NCBI GenBank assembly: GCA_020253445.1
Contig: JADCBP010000002.1
Coordinates: 100,294 to 164,293, forward strand
DNA from: Methylobacterium sp.
GTDB taxonomy: Bacteria > Pseudomonadota > Alphaproteobacteria > Rhizobiales > Beijerinckiaceae
DNA: 64,000 nt
Direction of reading: 5' to 3'
The first letter of the stretch is position 1. Every line of letters begins with the position of its first letter. Both the position numbers and the translations under genes were made by a program. This document shows positions 18,471-28,648 of this stretch, in pieces. The notes beneath the pieces are model-generated. The model had not been told where the DNA came from. It saw nothing but the letters and a program-made list of their open reading frames with translations, and ran no database searches.

Positions 18471-19490
18471 ATGGATGGTTTGCGTGGTTTGTTTACCGGA
18501 CGGGTCAAGACCCGGCCACCGGTCTGGCTCATGCGGCAGGCGGGGCGTTATCTTCCGGAATATCGCGAGGTGAGGGCAACGGCACCTGATTTCCTGTCCT
18601 TCTGTTACACCCCGGAACTCGCGATCGAAGTGACCTTGCAACCGATCCGGCGGTTCGGCTTCGATGCATCGATCATCTTCTCCGACATTCTCGTCATTCC
18701 CGATGCCCTGGGGCAGCGTGTTCGGTTTGTGGAAGGCGAAGGCCCAAGGCTCGATGCCATTGAAACACCGGAAGCGTTGACAGCGCTGGCAGCCAAGCTC
18801 GACGAGGAGAAGCTTCAGCCGGTCTACGAGGCCCTTCGCGGCGTGCGGGCAGCGCTCCCCGCCTCGACCTCGCTCATCGGCTTCTGCGGCGCTCCCTGGA
18901 CCCTGGCGACCTACATGATCGCCGGTCAGGGGACGCCGGATCAGGCGCCGGCGCGGCTCTTCGCCTATCGGCATCGCGAGGCTTTCGCGAAGCTCATCGA
19001 CACGCTGACGGAGAGCTGCATCATTCATCTCATCCGGCAGATCGATGCCGGGGCGGAAATCGTCCAGATCTTCGATTCCTGGGCCGGGCCGTTGCCGCTT
19101 TCGGAATTCGACGCATGGTGCGTGGAGCCCGTGGCGCGGATCACCAGGGCCGTTCGGGCACGCCACCCGCATGTGCCGGTGATCGCCTTCCCGCGCGCCG
19201 TCGCCGGAAGCCTGCGCGGCTTCGTCGATCGTACCGGCGTTCAGGCGATCAGTCTCGACACAGCGGCCCGACTGGCGGAGGTGCGGGTTGGCTTGCCGCC
19301 GCAGATTGTCACGCAGGGCAATCTCGATCCCCTCGTGCTGATCGCAGGTGGCGATGCGCTGGATCGCGCGGTCGATGACATTCTCGCGGCGACGGATGGG
19401 CTGCCGCACATCTTCAATCTCGGGCATGGCATCCTGCCGCAGACGCCGATTGCCCATGTTGAACGCATGCTGGAGCGCATTCGCGGATGA
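18471..19490 (+). CDS. hemE: Uroporphyrinogen decarboxylase
   Basis: Converts uroporphyrinogen III to coproporphyrinogen III in haem synthesis. 339 residues. Conserved [17 protein letters not shown] (substrate-binding Arg residues), [30 protein letters not shown] and the C-terminal [16 protein letters not shown] are intact. It is the first gene rightward of the candidate origin and overlaps hemJ by 4 bases. Confidence 0.97.
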   Translation: MDGLRGLFTGRVKTRPPVWLMRQAGRYLPEYREVRATAPDFLSFCYTPELAIEVTLQPIRRFGFDASIIFSDILVIPDALGQRVRFVEGEGPRLDAIETPEALTALAAKLDEEKLQPVYEALRGVRAALPASTSLIGFCGAPWTLATYMIAGQGTPDQAPARLFAYRHREAFAKLIDTLTESCIIHLIRQIDAGAEIVQIFDSWAGPLPLSEFDAWCVEPVARITRAVRARHPHVPVIAFPRAVAGSLRGFVDRTGVQAISLDTAARLAEVRVGLPPQIVTQGNLDPLVLIAGGDALDRAVDDILAATDGLPHIFNLGHGILPQTPIAHVERMLERIRG

Positions 19491-19912
19491 TGGATCTCTG
19501 GATCAAGACCCTGCATGTCCTGGCGGTCATCTCCTGGATGGCCGGGCTGCTCTATCTGCCCCGGCTCTTCGTCTATCATTCAAGTGTCCCGGCGGGTTCC
19601 GAGCAGGATCGCCTGTTCCGGGTGATGGAATACCGGCTTTATCGCTACATCATGCGGCCGGCGATGATCGTGGCGTGGATCACTGGGCTCTGGCTTGCCT
19701 GGTCGAGCTTTGGCCTCAGGGGGGGCTGGCTGCATGCGAAACTCGCGCTGGTCGTCGCGCTGTCGGCCCATCACGGGTTTCAGGGCTTCTGGCTCAGAAG
19801 CTTTGCCGCCGGAACGAACACGCGGCCGGGCCGTTTCTTTCGCATCCAGAACGAAGTACCCACGCTTCTGATGATCGGCATCGTCATTTTCGTGATCGTG
19901 AAGCCTTTTTGA
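19487..19912 (+). CDS. hemJ: Protoporphyrinogen IX oxidase HemJ
   Basis: 141-residue inner-membrane protein with four hydrophobic helices. [28 protein letters not shown] carries the family's conserved His, and the [13 protein letters not shown] segment the later conserved Lys and His region. HemJ is the protoporphyrinogen oxidase of most alphaproteobacteria, and the overlap with hemE supports a haem role. The initiation region reads ATGATGG, so either of two adjacent Met codons may be used. Confidence 0.92.
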   Translation: MMDLWIKTLHVLAVISWMAGLLYLPRLFVYHSSVPAGSEQDRLFRVMEYRLYRYIMRPAMIVAWITGLWLAWSSFGLRGGWLHAKLALVVALSAHHGFQGFWLRSFAAGTNTRPGRFFRIQNEVPTLLMIGIVIFVIVKPF

Positions 19913-20131
19913 AGCGGCTCTTGTGAAGCGGCGCGAAAGGCGCTAATCGAGCAAACGAATCCGCTGTTTTGCTCTCGATCTGCGGCGAAATGGGTCCGGA
20001 TTTGGTCGCCGCCTGATCGGCACGAGCCCGTTGGCCGTGCTCTCGGTGATCCGGACCGCGAGAGACGGGCCCTATTTTTCCCCAACCCCGGGCCGTCTCC
20101 GGCCCTTCCCGACCAGACAAGGTTTTTCGTC

Positions 20132-21397
20132 ATGCCCGAGATCAAGCTTCAGGATCTCAAGACAAAATCTCCAACGGAATTGCTCAACTTCGCCGAGGAA
20201 CTCGAGGTTGAAGGGGCCAGCACCATGCGCAAGCAGGAGCTGATGTTCGCGATTCTGAAGCAATTGGCCGCCCGTGACACCGAGATCATCGGGGAAGGCG
20301 TGATCGAAGTACTTCAGGACGGCTTCGGATTCCTGCGGTCTCCTGATGCGAATTACCTCGCAGGCCCGGATGATATCTATATTTCACCGATGCAGATCCG
20401 GAAATTCTCGCTGCGTACCGGCGATACGGTAGAGGGTCTCATTCGCTCACCGCGTGACGGGGAGCGCTATTTTGCGCTGCTCAGGGTGAACACCATCAAT
20501 TTCGAGGACCCGGAGAAGGCGCGCCACAAGGTGCATTTCGACAACCTCACGCCGCTCTATCCGGACCAGCGGCTGAAGATGGAAACGATTGATCCCACGA
20601 AGAAGGACATGTCCTCGCGTGTGATTGATATCGTCTCGCCGATCGGCAAGGGCCAGCGCGCGCTCATCGTTGCCCCGCCGCGCACCGGCAAGACCGTGCT
20701 CCTGCAGAATATTGCGCAGTCGATTACCGGCAATCACCCCGAATGTTATCTCATCGTGCTGCTGATCGACGAGCGCCCCGAGGAAGTGACCGACATGCAG
20801 CGTTCCGTGCGCGGCGAGGTCGTCTCGTCCACCTTCGACGAGCCCGCGACCCGCCACGTGCAGGTGGCCGAGATGGTGATCGAGAAGGCGAAGCGCCTGG
20901 TCGAGCATGGGCGCGACGTGGTTATCCTGCTCGATTCGATCACCCGTCTCGGCCGGGCCTACAACACGGTCGTTCCGTCTTCGGGAAAGGTGCTGACCGG
21001 CGGCGTGGATGCGAATGCCCTTCAGCGCCCGAAGCGCTTCTTCGGCGCGGCCCGCAACATCGAGGAAGGTGGCTCTTTGACGATCATCGCGACGGCGCTG
21101 ATCGATACCGGCAGCCGCATGGACGAAGTGATCTTCGAAGAGTTCAAGGGCACCGGCAACTCGGAAATCGTGCTTGATCGCAAGGTTGCGGACAAGCGGG
21201 TCTTTCCCGCGCTCGATATCCTCAAATCGGGCACCCGCAAGGAAGAACTCATCACCCCGCGCGACCAGCTCCAGAAGACCTATGTGCTGCGCCGCATCCT
21301 GAACCCGATGGGCCCGCAGGATGCGATCGAGTTTCTGCTCGACAAGCTTCGCCAGACCAAGACCAATGGCGAGTTCTTCGATTCCATGAATACCTGA
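20132..21397 (+). CDS. rho: Transcription termination factor Rho
   Basis: Hexameric RNA helicase. 421 residues. N-terminal Rho domain with [18 protein letters not shown] and primary RNA site GFGFLRS (64-70); P-loop [11 protein letters not shown] (181-191), Walker [17 protein letters not shown]-loop [24 protein letters not shown] 219-bp leader separates it from hemJ with no gene in it. Its 3' end carries a short tandem repeat (see separate entry). Confidence 0.97.
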   Translation: MPEIKLQDLKTKSPTELLNFAEELEVEGASTMRKQELMFAILKQLAARDTEIIGEGVIEVLQDGFGFLRSPDANYLAGPDDIYISPMQIRKFSLRTGDTVEGLIRSPRDGERYFALLRVNTINFEDPEKARHKVHFDNLTPLYPDQRLKMETIDPTKKDMSSRVIDIVSPIGKGQRALIVAPPRTGKTVLLQNIAQSITGNHPECYLIVLLIDERPEEVTDMQRSVRGEVVSSTFDEPATRHVQVAEMVIEKAKRLVEHGRDVVILLDSITRLGRAYNTVVPSSGKVLTGGVDANALQRPKRFFGAARNIEEGGSLTIIATALIDTGSRMDEVIFEEFKGTGNSEIVLDRKVADKRVFPALDILKSGTRKEELITPRDQLQKTYVLRRILNPMGPQDAIEFLLDKLRQTKTNGEFFDSMNT

Positions 21398-21426
21398 CCA
21401 TGAAGTCCTGACCATGAAGACGTGAC
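21385..21426 (+). repeat. Three tandem 14-bp imperfect repeats at the end of rho
   Basis: CATGAATACCTGAC, CATGAAGTCCTGAC and CATGAAGACGTGAC follow one another without spacers. The first copy contains the last codons and stop of rho; the other two lie in the rho-mnmE gap and repeat the Met-stop pattern. Looks like slippage duplication of the gene end. Confidence 0.85.
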
Positions 21427-21449
21427 GAGGCGGAGGGCGTGTCGGCGCC

Positions 21450-22760
21450 ATGGAGGCGGAGACGATTTTCGCTCTGAGCAGCGGCGCCGCGCGCAGCGGT
21501 GTCGCCGTGATTCGCGTGTCCGGTCCTGCGGTTGGTGAGGTCCTCGCACTTTTTCTCGATAAGCCTGTGCGGCCGCGCGAGGCCACCCTCCGCGCCATCC
21601 GCGATCCTCGGGATGGTTCTCTGCTTGATCGCGGGTTGGTGCTGCATTTCCCGGCGCCCCATTCTTTTACCGGCGAAGATGTGGTCGAGTTTCAGACACA
21701 TGGCTCCGTGGCGGTGATGCGCCAGTTGCTGGCGCGGCTAAGCGATGTTCCGGGTTTGCGTGCAGCCCTGCCTGGCGAGTTCACGCGCCGCGCCTGGCTC
21801 GGCGGCAGGATGGACCTGCTGGATGTCGAGGCGCTGTCGGACACGCTCGCGGCTGAAACGGAGCTTCAGCGCAAGCTCGCTCTGGATGGTTCGCGCCGGT
21901 TGCGCGGGATGAGCGCAGAGTGGCGCCGCGCGCTCATGGGTCTTCGGGCCCGGGTGGAGGCCGAGATTGATTTCGGCGATGAGGGCGACGTCCTCGATCG
22001 ACTCGATTCGGAAACGGAACGAGATATTCGGCACTTGGCCGAGGCCTTGCGTCAGGCGGCATCTTCGCTTCGTATCGGACAGAAAATTCGTACGGGTTTC
22101 CGCGTCGCCATCCTCGGGGAGCCGAATGCGGGAAAATCCAGCCTTCTCAATGCGTTGGTCGATCGCGATGTAGCGATGACCTCGCCCTTGCCGGGTACGA
22201 CGCGGGATATTGTCGAAGCCGTTGCGGATCTCGATGGCCTGCCGGTGATCTTCATGGATACGGCCGGGCTTCGCTCCAGCGCGGCGGATGAACTCGAGGC
22301 GGAGGGAATGCGTCGTTCGATGCGGGCCGGGGAATCAGCGGACCTTGTCATTTGGGCCTCAGCGATCGATTCGCCTTCGAAACCATTCGACACGCGGTTT
22401 CTGGTCGTCAACACCAAAGGCGACCTTGGCCCACGATCCGCAGATGCTTCGCTGGTGGTGTCAAGCAAGACCGGCGAGGGAATCGATTCGCTGACGAAAG
22501 AAATCCACCGTCGAGCCGGGATTGAGCGGTTTGATTTGGAACAGGGATATGGAGCGCTTGTTGCCCATGAACGACATGCGCAATGTTTGCTGCGTGCAGT
22601 GGATGCGCTGCATCGAGCGATTGGGCATGGCGCGATCGCCATGGATATTCGTGCGGAAGAGCTGCGCGTTGCGTGCGATGCGCTCGATGCCTTGGTCGGT
22701 CGGATCAGCCCGGATGATGTTCTGGGGGAAATCTTCAGTCGCTTTTGCATCGGGAAGTGA
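21450..22760 (+). CDS. mnmE: tRNA modification GTPase MnmE
   Basis: Works with MnmG to put cmnm5 groups on wobble uridines. 436 residues: N-terminal folate-binding domain (TIFALSSGAARSGVAVIRVSG; PGEFTRRAW), helical domain, inserted GTPase with G1 GEPNAGKS (223-230), LPGTTRD and DTAGLR, and the C-terminal Cys in FCIGK. Its partner mnmG starts 4 bases later. Confidence 0.96.
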   Translation: MEAETIFALSSGAARSGVAVIRVSGPAVGEVLALFLDKPVRPREATLRAIRDPRDGSLLDRGLVLHFPAPHSFTGEDVVEFQTHGSVAVMRQLLARLSDVPGLRAALPGEFTRRAWLGGRMDLLDVEALSDTLAAETELQRKLALDGSRRLRGMSAEWRRALMGLRARVEAEIDFGDEGDVLDRLDSETERDIRHLAEALRQAASSLRIGQKIRTGFRVAILGEPNAGKSSLLNALVDRDVAMTSPLPGTTRDIVEAVADLDGLPVIFMDTAGLRSSAADELEAEGMRRSMRAGESADLVIWASAIDSPSKPFDTRFLVVNTKGDLGPRSADASLVVSSKTGEGIDSLTKEIHRRAGIERFDLEQGYGALVAHERHAQCLLRAVDALHRAIGHGAIAMDIRAEELRVACDALDALVGRISPDDVLGEIFSRFCIGK

Positions 22761-22763
22761 GCG

Positions 22764-24662
22764 ATGTTTCACGTGAAACAAGGCGGGCCTGCGGGCGGGT
22801 TGTCCTTCGATGTTATCGTCGTTGGCGGTGGGCATGCAGGCACCGAGGCAGCTGCCGCAGCGGCGCGGCTTGGCGCGCAGGTCGCGCTCGTAACCCATCG
22901 TTGGGACAATGTCGGTGTCATGTCCTGCAATCCCGCCATCGGCGGCTTGGGCAAGGGGCATTTGGTTCGGGAGATTGATGCACTGGATGGCATCATGGGT
23001 CGCGCAATCGACCGCGCGGGCATCCATTTCAAGGTTCTCAACCGGTCGAAAGGGCCTGCCGTTCGCGGTCCGCGGGCGCAGGCGGATCGTAAGTTGTACC
23101 GCCTTGCCGTGCAGGATCTGCTGGCTCGCCTGGAGAATCTGGCGGTGGTTGAGGGGGAGGTGGTCGACCTGATTGTGGAGTCGGGCTCGGTCGCGGGCGT
23201 TGAGCTGGCCGGCGGCTTACGAATTCGGGCGGGATCGGTGGTCCTGACCACTGGAACATTTCTGCGCGGCGTCATTCATGTTGGTGGTGACCGGACGCCT
23301 GGCGGGCGGGTCGGCGAAGCGGCCGCCGAGCGGTTATCGCTACGACTGCTCCAACTCCAACTGCCCATGGGGCGGCTGAAGACGGGTACGCCGGCGCGGC
23401 TGGATGGTGGAACGATCGATTGGTCGGCGTGCGAGCGGCAATATGGAGACAATCCTGCTGAACCCTTCTCCGCGCTGACGAGATGTATCACGAATCCGCA
23501 GGTCGCTTGCGGCATCACGTATACAACGCCGGCGACTCATCAGGTGATCACGTCCAACCTCCATCGATCCGCGATGTATGGCGGGCAGATCGAGGGAAGA
23601 GGCCCGCGCTATTGCCCGTCGATTGAGGACAAGGTTGTGCGCTTTGCGGATCGGGACCGTCACCAGATCTTTCTGGAGCCTGAAGGCCTGGAAGACCCGC
23701 TCGTTTATCCCAATGGGCTGTCGACCTCGCTGCCGGCCGAGGCTCAGGATGCGTTCTTCTCGACCATTCCGGGGCTGGAGAAGGCGCGGATCATCCGCTA
23801 TGGTTATGCGATTGAATATGACTATCTCGATCCGCGCGCCCTCCACCCGACTTTGGAGTTGAAAGTGCTCGGCGGCCTGTTCCTCGCTGGCCAGATCAAC
23901 GGAACCACCGGCTATGAAGAGGCTGGCGCACAGGGACTGGTCGCCGGGCTGAACGCGGCCCGCAAAGCTGGTGGATTGGACGGCATCACCTTCAACCGCA
24001 CCCAATCGTATACTGGCGTCATGATCGACGATCTCACGCGGCATGGGGTGACAGAGCCATACAGGATGTTCACGTCCCGATCCGAATTCCGCCTGCTGCT
24101 GCGTGCGGACAACGCGCCTGAGCGCCTCACAGATCTTGGCGTTTGCCTGGGACTGGTCGGCTCCGAGCGTTCTCTTCATTTCCGGGCCCAGCAGGAGCAG
24201 ATCGATTCGGTACGGCAACGATTGCGTTGGATTTCCGTGACACCGAATCAGGCAGCGGGCCACGGGCTTTCGCTCAATCATGATGGAGTTCGCCGCAATG
24301 GTTTGCAGTTGCTGGCGTTGCCTGGTGTCCAATTCGCGACCCTGGAAGCTTTCGATGCCGAACTGAAATTGACGCCAGTGCCGGTTCGGGAGAAGCTTGA
24401 GATCGAGGCCAAGTACATGGTCTACCTGGAGCGCCAAGCGCGTGACGTGGAACGACTGCGCCGGGACATGGACTTGTTGATTCCCGCTGAGTTTGCTTAT
24501 GAAGATCATCCGGGGTTTTCCGGCGAGGTTCGGCAGAAACTTGCGTCGATTCGGCCGCGTTCGATGGCTGAGGCTGCCGAGATTGAGGGAATGACACCCA
24601 CCGCGCTTCTGCTGCTCTCCGCGTTGGTTCAGAGAAGCAAGGACAAGGCCCATGTCTCCTGA
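22764..24662 (+). CDS. mnmG: tRNA uridine 5-carboxymethylaminomethyl modification enzyme MnmG (GidA)
   Basis: FAD enzyme that forms a complex with MnmE. 632 residues. FAD-binding [57 protein letters not shown] and [20 protein letters not shown] are all intact. The first codons read MFHVKQ because they consist of the parS palindrome; such starts fit its origin-proximal place. Overlaps rsmG by 11 bases. Confidence 0.97.
   Translation: MFHVKQGGPAGGLSFDVIVVGGGHAGTEAAAAAARLGAQVALVTHRWDNVGVMSCNPAIGGLGKGHLVREIDALDGIMGRAIDRAGIHFKVLNRSKGPAVRGPRAQADRKLYRLAVQDLLARLENLAVVEGEVVDLIVESGSVAGVELAGGLRIRAGSVVLTTGTFLRGVIHVGGDRTPGGRVGEAAAERLSLRLLQLQLPMGRLKTGTPARLDGGTIDWSACERQYGDNPAEPFSALTRCITNPQVACGITYTTPATHQVITSNLHRSAMYGGQIEGRGPRYCPSIEDKVVRFADRDRHQIFLEPEGLEDPLVYPNGLSTSLPAEAQDAFFSTIPGLEKARIIRYGYAIEYDYLDPRALHPTLELKVLGGLFLAGQINGTTGYEEAGAQGLVAGLNAARKAGGLDGITFNRTQSYTGVMIDDLTRHGVTEPYRMFTSRSEFRLLLRADNAPERLTDLGVCLGLVGSERSLHFRAQQEQIDSVRQRLRWISVTPNQAAGHGLSLNHDGVRRNGLQLLALPGVQFATLEAFDAELKLTPVPVREKLEIEAKYMVYLERQARDVERLRRDMDLLIPAEFAYEDHPGFSGEVRQKLASIRPRSMAEAAEIEGMTPTALLLLSALVQRSKDKAHVS
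22765..22780. promoter_or_regulatory. parS centromere site (perfect 16-bp palindrome)
   Basis: TGTTTCACGTGAAACA is identical to the ParB-binding consensus of chromosomal parS sites. It occupies codons 1-6 of mnmG, about 4.3 kb right of the oriC candidate and 2.5 kb left of parA. ParB should nucleate here and ParA segregate the region. Confidence 0.95.
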
Positions 24663-25290
24663 GGGTGCCAGCGAGCTCGCATCGAAAGAAGCACTGATTG
24701 CAGATTTCGGTGTTTCATGTGAAACAATGAAGGGGCTGGAGGCTTACGTCGCTCTCCTCACGCATTGGCAAAAGACCACCAATCTCGTTGCCCCTTCGAC
24801 ACTTGGACAGATCTGGTCGCGGCATATCCTCGACTCAGCGCAACTCTTTGCACTTGCTCCGAACGCCCGAGCCTGGATCGATATGGGATCTGGCGGTGGC
24901 TTGCCGGGGCTGGTGCTGGCCTGTCAGCTCAAGGAAGTCGGGGGGACGATCGATCTGGTCGAAAGCAACAGCAAGAAAGCCGCCTTCCTGCGCCATGTCG
25001 CAACGCAACTGGCCCTCCCGGCCCGGGTGCATGGCGATCGCATCGAAACCGTCCTGCCAAAGCTTGCGCCCCCCGACATTGTGACCGCGCGAGCCCTTGC
25101 ACCGCTGACCGAACTGATCGGTTACGCAAAGCAGTTGTTGAAAAGCGGGGCAACAGGTCTCTTTCCGAAGGGGAGAGAGTATGCTGCGGAGTTGACCGAA
25201 GCCGGCAGGCACTGGCATTTCTCTCATGAGCTGCACGCGAGTCGAACAGAGCCTGAGGCGCGGATCATTCGGATCACCGGCCTGACATGA
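24652..25290 (+). CDS. rsmG: 16S rRNA (guanine-527-N7) methyltransferase RsmG (GidB)
   Basis: SAM-dependent methylation of 16S rRNA; loss in other bacteria gives low-level streptomycin resistance. 212 residues. [22 protein letters not shown] and the SAM-binding [17 protein letters not shown] are diagnostic. It contains a second parS-like palindrome near its 5' end and overlaps the longest parA reading frame by 4 bases. Confidence 0.95.
   Translation: MSPEGASELASKEALIADFGVSCETMKGLEAYVALLTHWQKTTNLVAPSTLGQIWSRHILDSAQLFALAPNARAWIDMGSGGGLPGLVLACQLKEVGGTIDLVESNSKKAAFLRHVATQLALPARVHGDRIETVLPKLAPPDIVTARALAPLTELIGYAKQLLKSGATGLFPKGREYAAELTEAGRHWHFSHELHASRTEPEARIIRITGLT
24711..24726. promoter_or_regulatory. 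parS-like site, one mismatch
   Basis: TGTTTCATGTGAAACA differs from the parS consensus only at position 8 (C to T), breaking the central CG. It lies inside rsmG, 1.95 kb from the perfect site. One-mismatch sites can bind ParB in other species; activity here is inferred. Confidence 0.7.
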
Positions 25291-25325
25291 GGTCCTGTCG
25301 ACCCAAGGATTTCCGGGAGAGACCC

Positions 25326-26117
25326 ATGAAGCCTCGTGTTCTAACGATTGCGAACCAGAAGGGCGGCGTGGGAAAGACCACGACAGCCATCAATCTGGGT
25401 ACTGCCCTGGCTGCCATTGGCGAGCATGTCCTGCTGATCGATCTTGATCCCCAGGGCAATGCTTCGACGGGTTTGGGTTTGGATGGCGCCTCGCGGACTC
25501 GATCGAGCTATGATGTGCTGCTCGGCGAACTTGATCTGGTGCAGGCTGCGCAAGCCACGGATGTTCCCCGCGTATCCATCGTGCCGGCGACGATGGATCT
25601 TCTGGGTGCCGAGATCACGCTCGCCGGGCAGAAAGACCGCACGCATAAGCTGCGTGCCGCGATTGACCGTCTCGGCGCGAATGCCCCATTCTCCTATATT
25701 CTCATCGACTGTCCGCCTTCCTTGAACCTGCTGACCATCAACGCGCTCGCGGCTTCGGATGGCGTGCTTGTGCCGTTGCAATGCGAATTCTTTGCTCTGG
25801 AAGGCTTGAGCCAGCTCCTCAAGACGGTCGAGCAAGTGCGGAACTCCCTCAATCCGGACCTCGAGATCTATGGCGTGGTTCTCACCATGTTTGACCCGCG
25901 GAACAATCTCGCCAATCAGGTCATCCGGGATGTCCGGCAGTTCCTCGGCGCGAAGGTTTTCGAGACTGTCATCCCGCGCAATGTTCGTGTGTCTGAAGCC
26001 CCATCTTTCGGCAAGCCGGCGCTTCTCTATGATCTCAAATGCGCGGGCAGCCAGGCTTATCTGAAGCTGGCATCCGAAGTGATCCAGCGTGAGCGCCTGA
26101 TGCAGGCAGCCGAGTGA
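25326..26117 (+). CDS. parA: Chromosome partitioning ATPase ParA
   Basis: Walker-type ATPase that moves ParB-parS complexes. From the ATG at 25326, after a GGGAGA site, 263 residues: ANQKGGVGKTTTAINLG (deviant Walker A, KGGVGKT 12-18), LIDLDPQGNASTG, and ILIDCPPSLNLLTINAL. A longer start at 25287 overlaps rsmG but adds a non-conserved leader. Part of the rsmG-parA-parB run. Confidence 0.96.
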   Translation: MKPRVLTIANQKGGVGKTTTAINLGTALAAIGEHVLLIDLDPQGNASTGLGLDGASRTRSSYDVLLGELDLVQAAQATDVPRVSIVPATMDLLGAEITLAGQKDRTHKLRAAIDRLGANAPFSYILIDCPPSLNLLTINALAASDGVLVPLQCEFFALEGLSQLLKTVEQVRNSLNPDLEIYGVVLTMFDPRNNLANQVIRDVRQFLGAKVFETVIPRNVRVSEAPSFGKPALLYDLKCAGSQAYLKLASEVIQRERLMQAAE

Positions 26118-26131
26118 GGGGGAGAGGCCCG

Positions 26132-27028
26132 ATGAACGACGATCTTTCCAAAAACCGTCTGGGTCGCGGCCTGGCCGCCTTGCTGGGAGATGTCGGCGCC
26201 GAGAGCGCCGCCGAGAAGCGGCTGAGGAGCCAGCGTCGGGTGCCGATCGAGTTCCTGCGCCCGAACCCGATGAACCCTCGCGTGACCTTTCACGAGGCGG
26301 ACCTCGAGGAGCTGGCGCAATCGATTCGGGAGCGTGACATCATTCAGCCGATTGTCGTGCGCGGTGTCCCCGGTGTGCCAGATGCCTTCGAAATTATCGC
26401 GGGCGAGCGCCGCTGGCGCGGGGCCCAGCGCGCCGGCCTGCATGATGTTCCCGTGGTCATCATCGAGGCGGATGACAAGCAGGCCCTCGAGCTGGCAATC
26501 ATCGAGAATGTGCAGCGGGCGGATCTCAACGCGCTGGAAGAGGCGAGGGGGTACGAATCGCTGATCCTGCAATATGGTTACACCCAGAGCGATCTCTCGC
26601 AGATCCTTGGGAAGAGCCGCAGCCATGTCGCGAACACATTGCGTCTGGCGCGATTGCCGGATGGCGTGAAGGAGAAGCTCGCCAGCGGCGCGCTTTCCGC
26701 CGGCCACGCCCGCGCCCTTCTTTCCGTCTCAGATCCGGAACTTGTAGCGAAACGCGTTGTTGATCAGGGGCTTACGGTCCGAGACGTCGAGCGTATCGCG
26801 CAGAGGGAGGCGGAGGGCGAAGCGCCTCGCCAGCCTCGTATTCGCGAGAAGGATGCCGATACGAGAGCGCTGGAGCAGCGCCTTTCCGATCTTCTCGGCC
26901 TGGCCGTCAGCATAGAGCATCGGGGTGAGAAGGGCGGAGCGATCACGATCCGCTACCGCACGCTCGAACAGCTCGATGCCTTGAGCCATCGGCTGGCTGT
27001 ATCAGTTGCTGCTCCGGCGCGCGGCTAG
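26132..27028 (+). CDS. parB: Chromosome partitioning CTPase/DNA-binding ParB
   Basis: Binds parS and spreads as a CTP-dependent clamp. 298 residues from the ATG after GGGGGAGAGG. The N-terminal KNRLGRGLAALLGD is the ParA-contact motif; IIAGERRWRGAQRAG is the CTP/arginine-patch box; the HTH is SDLSQILGKSRSHVANTLRLARLP; a C-terminal dimerisation domain follows. Its last 27 bases overlap the convergent holA. Confidence 0.96.
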   Translation: MNDDLSKNRLGRGLAALLGDVGAESAAEKRLRSQRRVPIEFLRPNPMNPRVTFHEADLEELAQSIRERDIIQPIVVRGVPGVPDAFEIIAGERRWRGAQRAGLHDVPVVIIEADDKQALELAIIENVQRADLNALEEARGYESLILQYGYTQSDLSQILGKSRSHVANTLRLARLPDGVKEKLASGALSAGHARALLSVSDPELVAKRVVDQGLTVRDVERIAQREAEGEAPRQPRIREKDADTRALEQRLSDLLGLAVSIEHRGEKGGAITIRYRTLEQLDALSHRLAVSVAAPARG

Positions 27029-28024
27029 GGCCACGGCCCAGAGGGCGCGGGCCACGATGGTTTCTTCGAGCGCGGCGTTTTTCCGGCTCTGCGCCTGCGC
27101 CGTGCCGAGCGTTTCTACGGCACGCCGGATTCCATCCGGCGACCAGTTCTGAGCCTGACGCCGCACACGTGCCTCCCGGCGAAAGAACAGCCGCTCCTGC
27201 TTCACGGCCTGATCCAGCATGTTTTCCGCGCGCGCGCGCAGCAGGCGATGCAGCATTTGGACATGGTTGAGAGCCAGAGTCAGCACGGCAGCCGCCGATA
27301 TGCCGTCACGCAGGCACCGCTGCATCGCAGGCTCGATTCCCTGAAGATTGCCCTCGAATGCCGTGTCGATGGGTTCCGAGGCCGAACTGGCCGAGGCATC
27401 CGCGAGTATCGCGTCGATATCCGCGATCTCCACCTCCTGCTGTCCGTGGCAATAGAGCGCGAGCTTGTCGACTTCCTGGAGGGAGAGCGACTGATCCGCC
27501 CCGAGCATATCCACGAGATGTGCAGCCGCCTGGGGCCCGAGTCGAAGGCCGGCGGTGCCCAGGCGCGCCTGCGCGGCCTGCTCCAGATCACGTGCCTCGA
27601 GCGGATAGCACGCGATCACGGCGACAGCCGGATTCGATTCGCAGGCGATACGAAGCGCATGGGGTTTCGTTAGCTCTTCCGCGTGCAGAATAACAGGCGA
27701 GCCAGGGCTCCCAATCTCCAGCAAAGCCTGCCAGATGCCCTTGCTGAGCTTGCCGGCCTGCCGCACGATGATCACACGCTTGTCGCCGAACATGGAGATG
27801 GCTTGCGTTTCATCCGCCAGCCGCGCCGGATCGGAGTTCAGCGTTTCGGCATCGAGTTCCACACGATTGAGGGGATCGGCAGCTGCGCCAAGCACGGCCT
27901 CCGCCATGGCCCGCACGCGCAGACGCGCAAGGCCCTCGTCCGGCCCATGCACCAGCATGATGCGATACTCGCCTCCGCCACGGGCGATCAGGCGATCGAC
28001 ATCGCCGGGCCGGATCGCGCTCAT
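27002..28024 (-). CDS. holA: DNA polymerase III delta subunit
   Basis: Clamp-loader subunit that opens the beta clamp. 340 residues with the HolA N-terminal pattern (IRPGDVDRLIARGGGEYRIMLVHGPDEGLARLRVRAM), VELDAETLNSDPARLADETQAISMFGDKRVIIVR and a helical C-terminal collar domain. Lies downstream of lptE and leuS on the minus strand, the common arrangement leuS-lptE-holA. Confidence 0.92.
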   Translation of the reverse strand: MSAIRPGDVDRLIARGGGEYRIMLVHGPDEGLARLRVRAMAEAVLGAAADPLNRVELDAETLNSDPARLADETQAISMFGDKRVIIVRQAGKLSKGIWQALLEIGSPGSPVILHAEELTKPHALRIACESNPAVAVIACYPLEARDLEQAAQARLGTAGLRLGPQAAAHLVDMLGADQSLSLQEVDKLALYCHGQQEVEIADIDAILADASASSASEPIDTAFEGNLQGIEPAMQRCLRDGISAAAVLTLALNHVQMLHRLLRARAENMLDQAVKQERLFFRREARVRRQAQNWSPDGIRRAVETLGTAQAQSRKNAALEETIVARALWAVALAARRSSN

Positions 28025-28030
28025 GGTGGG

Positions 28031-28642
28031 TCAGCCGGTTTCATCACCGGGGTTGCGTGCAGGCGCCTCATCCCACGGATCGATGGGTCGCGACAAAGCC
28101 GGGGCCGGGCCCGTGCGGCGCGGCGCCGCATTGTTTGACAGCGCGCCGATCACGATGAGGCGCAGACGCTCCGCCAGGGCCTTGCCAAGACGCTCCTCGG
28201 CATCCCGCTGCGCGCGGATGGTGGCGAAGCGCTGGCCGGAACGGTCATAATTGGCGGAGCCGAAGGTCCTCCCGGAGGCGCGGATGACCCCGGTCTGGGT
28301 GTCCTTCAGCTCATAGGTGGCTTCGGCCTGAAGGGTCACGCTTTGCGGGCGTGCGGTCTGCGCGTCGATGATGCTCGTCGCGCCGGTCTGCTGGGTTTTC
28401 ACGGTGAGCAGATAACGGGTGCCGCTCGCGGGAGCGCCATTGGTCAGCAGGTAATCAAGCTCCGATTTCAGGTTATAGCCGAGGAAGCCCTCGATCGGCG
28501 CCACGGAGACCTGCGCCAGTTCCTGCGCGATCGGTCCGCCTCCAATTCCTAGATGCGGTGCATGGACGGGCTGGAGGCAGGCCGATAGCCCGCCTGCCAC
28601 CGCGCCGAGAATCGCCAGTCGAAAAACGGACCGCCGGATCAT
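28031..28642 (-). CDS. lptE: LPS-assembly lipoprotein LptE-like
   Basis: 203 residues. N-terminal signal ends at lipobox GGLSACLQP, so an outer-membrane lipoprotein is expected. The body has the LptE-like pattern (IAQELAQVSVAPIEGFLGYNLKSELDYLLTNG; TLQAEATYELKDTQTGVIRASGRTF). LptE plugs the LptD barrel for LPS insertion. Position between leuS and holA supports the call; sequence conservation in this family is weak. Confidence 0.85.
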   Translation of the reverse strand: MIRRSVFRLAILGAVAGGLSACLQPVHAPHLGIGGGPIAQELAQVSVAPIEGFLGYNLKSELDYLLTNGAPASGTRYLLTVKTQQTGATSIIDAQTARPQSVTLQAEATYELKDTQTGVIRASGRTFGSANYDRSGQRFATIRAQRDAEERLGKALAERLRLIVIGALSNNAAPRRTGPAPALSRPIDPWDEAPARNPGDETG

Positions 28643-28648
28643 CTGTCC

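Noticed and set aside
24440-24460. GTGACGTGGAAC as a further parS
   Set aside because: Only one half of the palindrome is preserved.
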